Of a DNA stretch of 64,000 bases, positions 61,247-64,000 are shown piece after piece. The DNA lies in assembly GCF_900156505.1 (NCBI RefSeq), contig NZ_FTPR01000001.1, positions 310,001-374,000 of the forward strand, written 5' to 3'. Position numbers and translations under genes: made by a program. The notes beneath the pieces are model-generated. The model did no database searches and was not told the DNA's origin. It saw only the letters and a program-made list of their open reading frames with translations. The stretch's first letter is position 1; every line of letters begins with the position of its first letter. This stretch comes from Yoonia rosea (GTDB taxonomy: Bacteria; Pseudomonadota; Alphaproteobacteria; Rhodobacterales; Rhodobacteraceae).

Positions 61247-62125
61247 TTACCGATCCTGTTTTGATTTGAAGTGCTTGATACATGAAAGCATCGCCTGCAC
61301 CTTTTCCGTGCGATGCAGGTCAACATGGGTGATGAGCCACCCCGTAACGGTCCAATCCGCAGTGGCCGGTAAGATCACGCGCAGATTATCACGCTTCTGG
61401 GCCTCTGCGTCGCTGAGAAAACCCAAGCCTAGGCCTGAATAGACGGCCCTTTCGATAATCCCGACATCGCGGGACGACAGGGCGACCGCTCTTGGATCGA
61501 CGTTGTCCTGAATCCACGCGCCGAATGGAAGGCGCTCCAGTGGGAAGTCAGGCAAAACGAAAGCGTGGCCTTCAAAACCATCATGAACACCGGCCGGCCC
61601 GTGCCGTGTCAGATAGCTGTCATGGGCGTAAAGGTTGAACGTGATGTCGCCGAAATGCGTGACCACGTAGTCGGGATGATCCGGTTTGTTGCCTGCCCGA
61701 AGGGCGATATGTGCCTCTCCGTATTCGAGGCGGGCCAGATCCTCTGTCACATCGATCCTGACAGCGCATTCCGGATTTTCGATGCGAAATTTCTGGATCG
61801 CTTCCATGAGAAATCCCGCAAAGGGCGCAAGCAGCGTGAGTTTGATTTCACCGTCTATCTGACTCTTGCCACCTTTGACGCGGCCTGCCAGATCTTGGAT
61901 CATTTCATCGGCCTTCTGGGCGACCCGAAGCACATCTTCGCCAGCCTCGGTCAACGTATAGCCCCGTGCGTGGCGTAGAAAGATCTTGGTGCCGATCTCC
62001 GCTTCCAGCGCATCAATATGGCGGTTTACGGTTGCGCGGTGTAGCTGCAGCGCCTCGGCAGCCGTGCTCACAGTGCCAAGGCGTGCCACGTGATAGGCCG
62101 TGCGCAATTCCGTCCATTTATCCAA
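61247..62125 (-). CDS. LysR-family regulator (second DoxX)
   Basis: 292 residues from the TTG at 62125 (MDKWTELRTAYHVARLGTVSTAAEALQLHRATVNRHIDALEAEIG), which has AGGTGG five bases upstream; an ATG at 62152 has a weaker site and adds nine residues not typical of the family. Effector domain follows. It is divergent from the DoxX gene and likely controls it. Confidence 0.83.
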   Translation of the reverse strand: MDKWTELRTAYHVARLGTVSTAAEALQLHRATVNRHIDALEAEIGTKIFLRHARGYTLTEAGEDVLRVAQKADEMIQDLAGRVKGGKSQIDGEIKLTLLAPFAGFLMEAIQKFRIENPECAVRIDVTEDLARLEYGEAHIALRAGNKPDHPDYVVTHFGDITFNLYAHDSYLTRHGPAGVHDGFEGHAFVLPDFPLERLPFGAWIQDNVDPRAVALSSRDVGIIERAVYSGLGLGFLSDAEAQKRDNLRVILPATADWTVTGWLITHVDLHRTEKVQAMLSCIKHFKSKQDR

Positions 62126-62236
62126 AGAGCCACCTGTACAATTTTCGCGCATGTCATGCCTGAAATCGCGCGTTGATTGCGAATTTGCGGCGCTTTAGAT
62201 CAGATATCAAGCAAAATGACATTCTAGGAGTTTTCA

Positions 62237-62599
62237 ATGAAATATGTCTCGCTCGGCCTTCGCGGCCTTCTGACGCTCGCGTTTGTCGCCGCAGGTGGTG
62301 CAAAACTTGCTGGCGTTGAAATGATGGTTGGTACCTATGATGCGATCGGCGTGGGCCAGTGGTTTCGCTATCTGACCGGCGCGCTTGAGGTCGGTGCCGC
62401 AATCCTTCTGTGGTTGCCCGGCAAACAGGTACTGGCCGCAGCACTCCTCGGTGCAACGATGGTCGGTGCGGTTTTGGCCCATTTGTTCATCCTCGGTCCG
62501 TCGGCTGTTCCTGCGGTGGTCCTTGGCCTCATCTGTATCGCCGTGATCTACTTGCACCGTGACCAGATCGCTGATCCCTTGGGCCGTGCGACCGCCTGA
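62237..62599 (+). CDS. DoxX-like membrane protein
   Basis: 120 residues with four membrane helices (LGLRGLLTLAFVAAGGAKLAG, WFRYLTGALEVGAAILLWLP, VLAAALLGATMVGAVLAHLFIL, AVVLGLICIAVIYLH). AGGAG lies before the ATG. Smaller than the copy at 59698 and of the DoxX-like subgroup. Function unknown; divergent from its LysR regulator. Confidence 0.83.
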   Translation: MKYVSLGLRGLLTLAFVAAGGAKLAGVEMMVGTYDAIGVGQWFRYLTGALEVGAAILLWLPGKQVLAAALLGATMVGAVLAHLFILGPSAVPAVVLGLICIAVIYLHRDQIADPLGRATA

Positions 62600-62953
62600 T
62601 CCGCTTTTCGCTAGGGTCGCGTGCAAACACTGTGCGCGGCCCAATCCCTGTTCCGATTAGTTGGACCAGACATGGAAATCGGTATCGACAGCTTTGCAGC
62701 TTTCTTGCCCGAAATGTAGGACCGGACCGGTCTAGGGGCAGGATTCCTCGAATTTCATAGCCAGAATGGAACGGTTGCTGCGAAAGTGATTGTGGCAGAT
62801 TCACCAGTTTGGCCATTTGCCAACTTTCGACCCATCCGAACACCGCAGTGTACCTGTCTTCGCACTCTGTAGGGTGGCGCGTCATGCATCGTTTGCGTAT
62901 GCTGCGCCCCGTGCGTCTGTCCCCAATGCTATCGGACCCGAGGAGAAAGCTGA
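62600..62953. other. Non-coding region before dusA
   Basis: About 350 bases with no credible gene. The last ~100 must hold the dusA promoter and its GAGGAGAAAG binding site. A short palindrome ACCGGACCGGT is at 62721-62731. I see nothing else. Confidence 0.5.
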
Positions 62954-63949
62954 ATGCCCAACAACGCAGCCACTGCGGCAGCGAGATTGTCTATTGCGCC
63001 TATGATGGACTGGACGGACCGCCATTGCCGGTTTTTCCATCGCCTGATGTCGCGGCATGCGTTGCTGTACACGGAAATGGTGACAGCGCCGGCTGTGGTG
63101 CATGGCGATAAAGAACGCCTGTTGGGTTTTGATGCGCGCGAGCATCCCGTGGCGCTGCAGTTGGGCGGGTCTGATCCTGCGCAGCTCGCGCAAGCGGCGC
63201 GGATTGCCGAGGACTTCGGCTATGCCGAGATCAACCTCAATTGCGGGTGCCCCTCTGACCGTGTGCAATCAGGCAGCTTTGGCGCCGTGCTGATGGAAAA
63301 CCCGGCTTTGGTTGCCGAATGCGTGGCAGCGATGATCGCGGCAGTGCGCGTTCCTGTGACCGTCAAGTGCCGGATCGGCGTGGATGACCAGGACCCGGCT
63401 GTGGTGCTGCCCGATTTTCTGGCCCAAGTTTCTGCGGCGGGGGTCCACAGGTTTTCGGTGCATGCGCGGAAGGCATGGTTGCAAGGGCTGAGCCCCAAAG
63501 AGAACCGCGATATCCCGCCATTGAATTATGATTTAGTGATGGAAATGAAGGGGTTGTTTCCGCATCTTCATCTAAGCGTCAATGGCGGTATCGCGACATT
63601 GGATGATGCGGTGGATTTCCTCGATCGCGGATTGGACGGCGTTATGATCGGGCGCGCGGCCTATCATACACCTGCGGATATCCTGCTTGAGGCGGATGCG
63701 CGTATCTTTGACGATCCCTTAGGGCGCACAGCCGAAGAAGTCGTCCATCTGATGTTGCCCTATATCGCGGATCACCTTGCAAAGAACGGCCGTTTGGGGC
63801 AGGTGACGCGCCATATGTTGGGGCTGTTTCAGGGCCGCCCCGGTGCACGGGGTTGGCGCAGGCATTTGTCCGAGAACGCCCATGTTGATGGGGCAGGACC
63901 GGACGTTGTCTTGGCCGCTCTCGATCACGTGACGCGAAAAGCGGCCTAA
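62954..63949 (+). CDS. dusA: tRNA-dihydrouridine synthase DusA
   Basis: 331 residues. LSIAPMMDWTDRHCRFFHRLMSRHALLYTEMVTAPAVVHGD and INLNCGCPSDRVQSGSFGAVLM (catalytic Cys in NCGCPS) and LSVNGGIAT with VMIGRAAYHTPADIL (FMN site) identify DusA, which reduces U20/U20a in the tRNA D-loop. Highly conserved, a house-keeping gene. Confidence 0.95.
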   Translation: MPNNAATAAARLSIAPMMDWTDRHCRFFHRLMSRHALLYTEMVTAPAVVHGDKERLLGFDAREHPVALQLGGSDPAQLAQAARIAEDFGYAEINLNCGCPSDRVQSGSFGAVLMENPALVAECVAAMIAAVRVPVTVKCRIGVDDQDPAVVLPDFLAQVSAAGVHRFSVHARKAWLQGLSPKENRDIPPLNYDLVMEMKGLFPHLHLSVNGGIATLDDAVDFLDRGLDGVMIGRAAYHTPADILLEADARIFDDPLGRTAEEVVHLMLPYIADHLAKNGRLGQVTRHMLGLFQGRPGARGWRRHLSENAHVDGAGPDVVLAALDHVTRKAA

Positions 63950-63961
63950 AGGGAAAAACAA

Positions 63962-64000
63962 ATGGAAGATACGGTGCTGCTGGCCACGATGGCCGGTTTG
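63962..64000 (+). CDS. Start of an unidentified gene, cut by window edge
   Basis: Thirteen codons, MEDTVLLATMAGL, preceded by AAAGGG about seven bases upstream. It starts 12 bases after dusA, so it is probably cotranscribed. The fragment is too short to identify. Confidence 0.5.
   Translation, partial: MEDTVLLATMAGL

Overview
The window looks like a chromosomal piece from a marine alphaproteobacterium of the Rhodobacteraceae (roseobacter group). This is inferred from the high-GC coding style, the Irr-type and RirA-type iron boxes, small families typical of the group (DUF1289, DUF2783, DUF6525, DUF3237), a TAXI-type TRAP transporter and the TonB/Hmu layout. I see no rRNA, tRNA, CRISPR array or intact insertion sequence. 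Genes are dense and often overlap as ATGA.

Layout. 1-0.8 kb: end of a MarR regulator gene and a divergent DUF3237 gene. 0.8-8.5 kb (minus strand): a glycerol-3-phosphate-type ABC importer (ugpB, ugpA, ugpE, ugpC) with a phosphodiesterase-fold enzyme, and a separate secreted phytase-like esterase with a candidate Pho box. 8.8-11.1 kb: an orphan DUF2783 gene, an Rrf2 regulator, and a divergent COG0523 metallochaperone plus DUF6525. 11.1-23.5 kb: an iron and haem block containing a TonB-ExbB-ExbD-ExbD energiser, Dps, a hemP operon, an IsdG-like haem monooxygenase, ChaN, HmuVUTS and the receptor HmuR. It carries five related TGACTAAA-type boxes and one perfect Irr box.

23.5-32.4 kb is accessory-looking DNA with long non-coding edges, and is the most unusual part. 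It has two subtilisin-family proteases, a PAP2/haloperoxidase-fold protein with eleven Asn-Arg repeats, a BTAD (SARP-like) regulator with TPRs, a LuxR protein with a degenerate receiver domain, and two small ORFs. One small ORF encodes a 138-residue protein with an acidic first half (23 acidic and no basic residues in about 73) and a cationic second half (20 basic residues and four cysteines in 65). Gene order, an intercistronic hairpin and the adjacent protease suggest an unrecognised ribosomal peptide (bacteriocin-like) system. This is inference.

32.4-37.3 kb: an RND efflux pump with a divergent TetR regulator and two palindromic operators. 37.4-43.2 kb: a TRAP-TAXI transporter with a MarR regulator and a sulfatase/phosphonate monoester hydrolase. 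43.3-50.3 kb (minus): a catabolic operon of aldehyde dehydrogenase, an outer-membrane MetA-like protein, a membrane protein, an acyl-CoA ligase and a thiolase. 50.5-57.7 kb: two MarR regulators and a homogentisate (tyrosine/aromatic) operon of MBL protein, FAD monooxygenase, DUF2783, hmgA, maiA and fahA. Two GTTGCANNTGCAAC palindromes lie in front of each of the two divisions, tying them into one likely regulon. 58-60.2 kb: a DoxX, extradiol dioxygenase (amber-interrupted) and NAD(P)-binding protein operon with a divergent LysR regulator. 61.2-64 kb: a second LysR/DoxX pair, dusA, and the start of a further gene.
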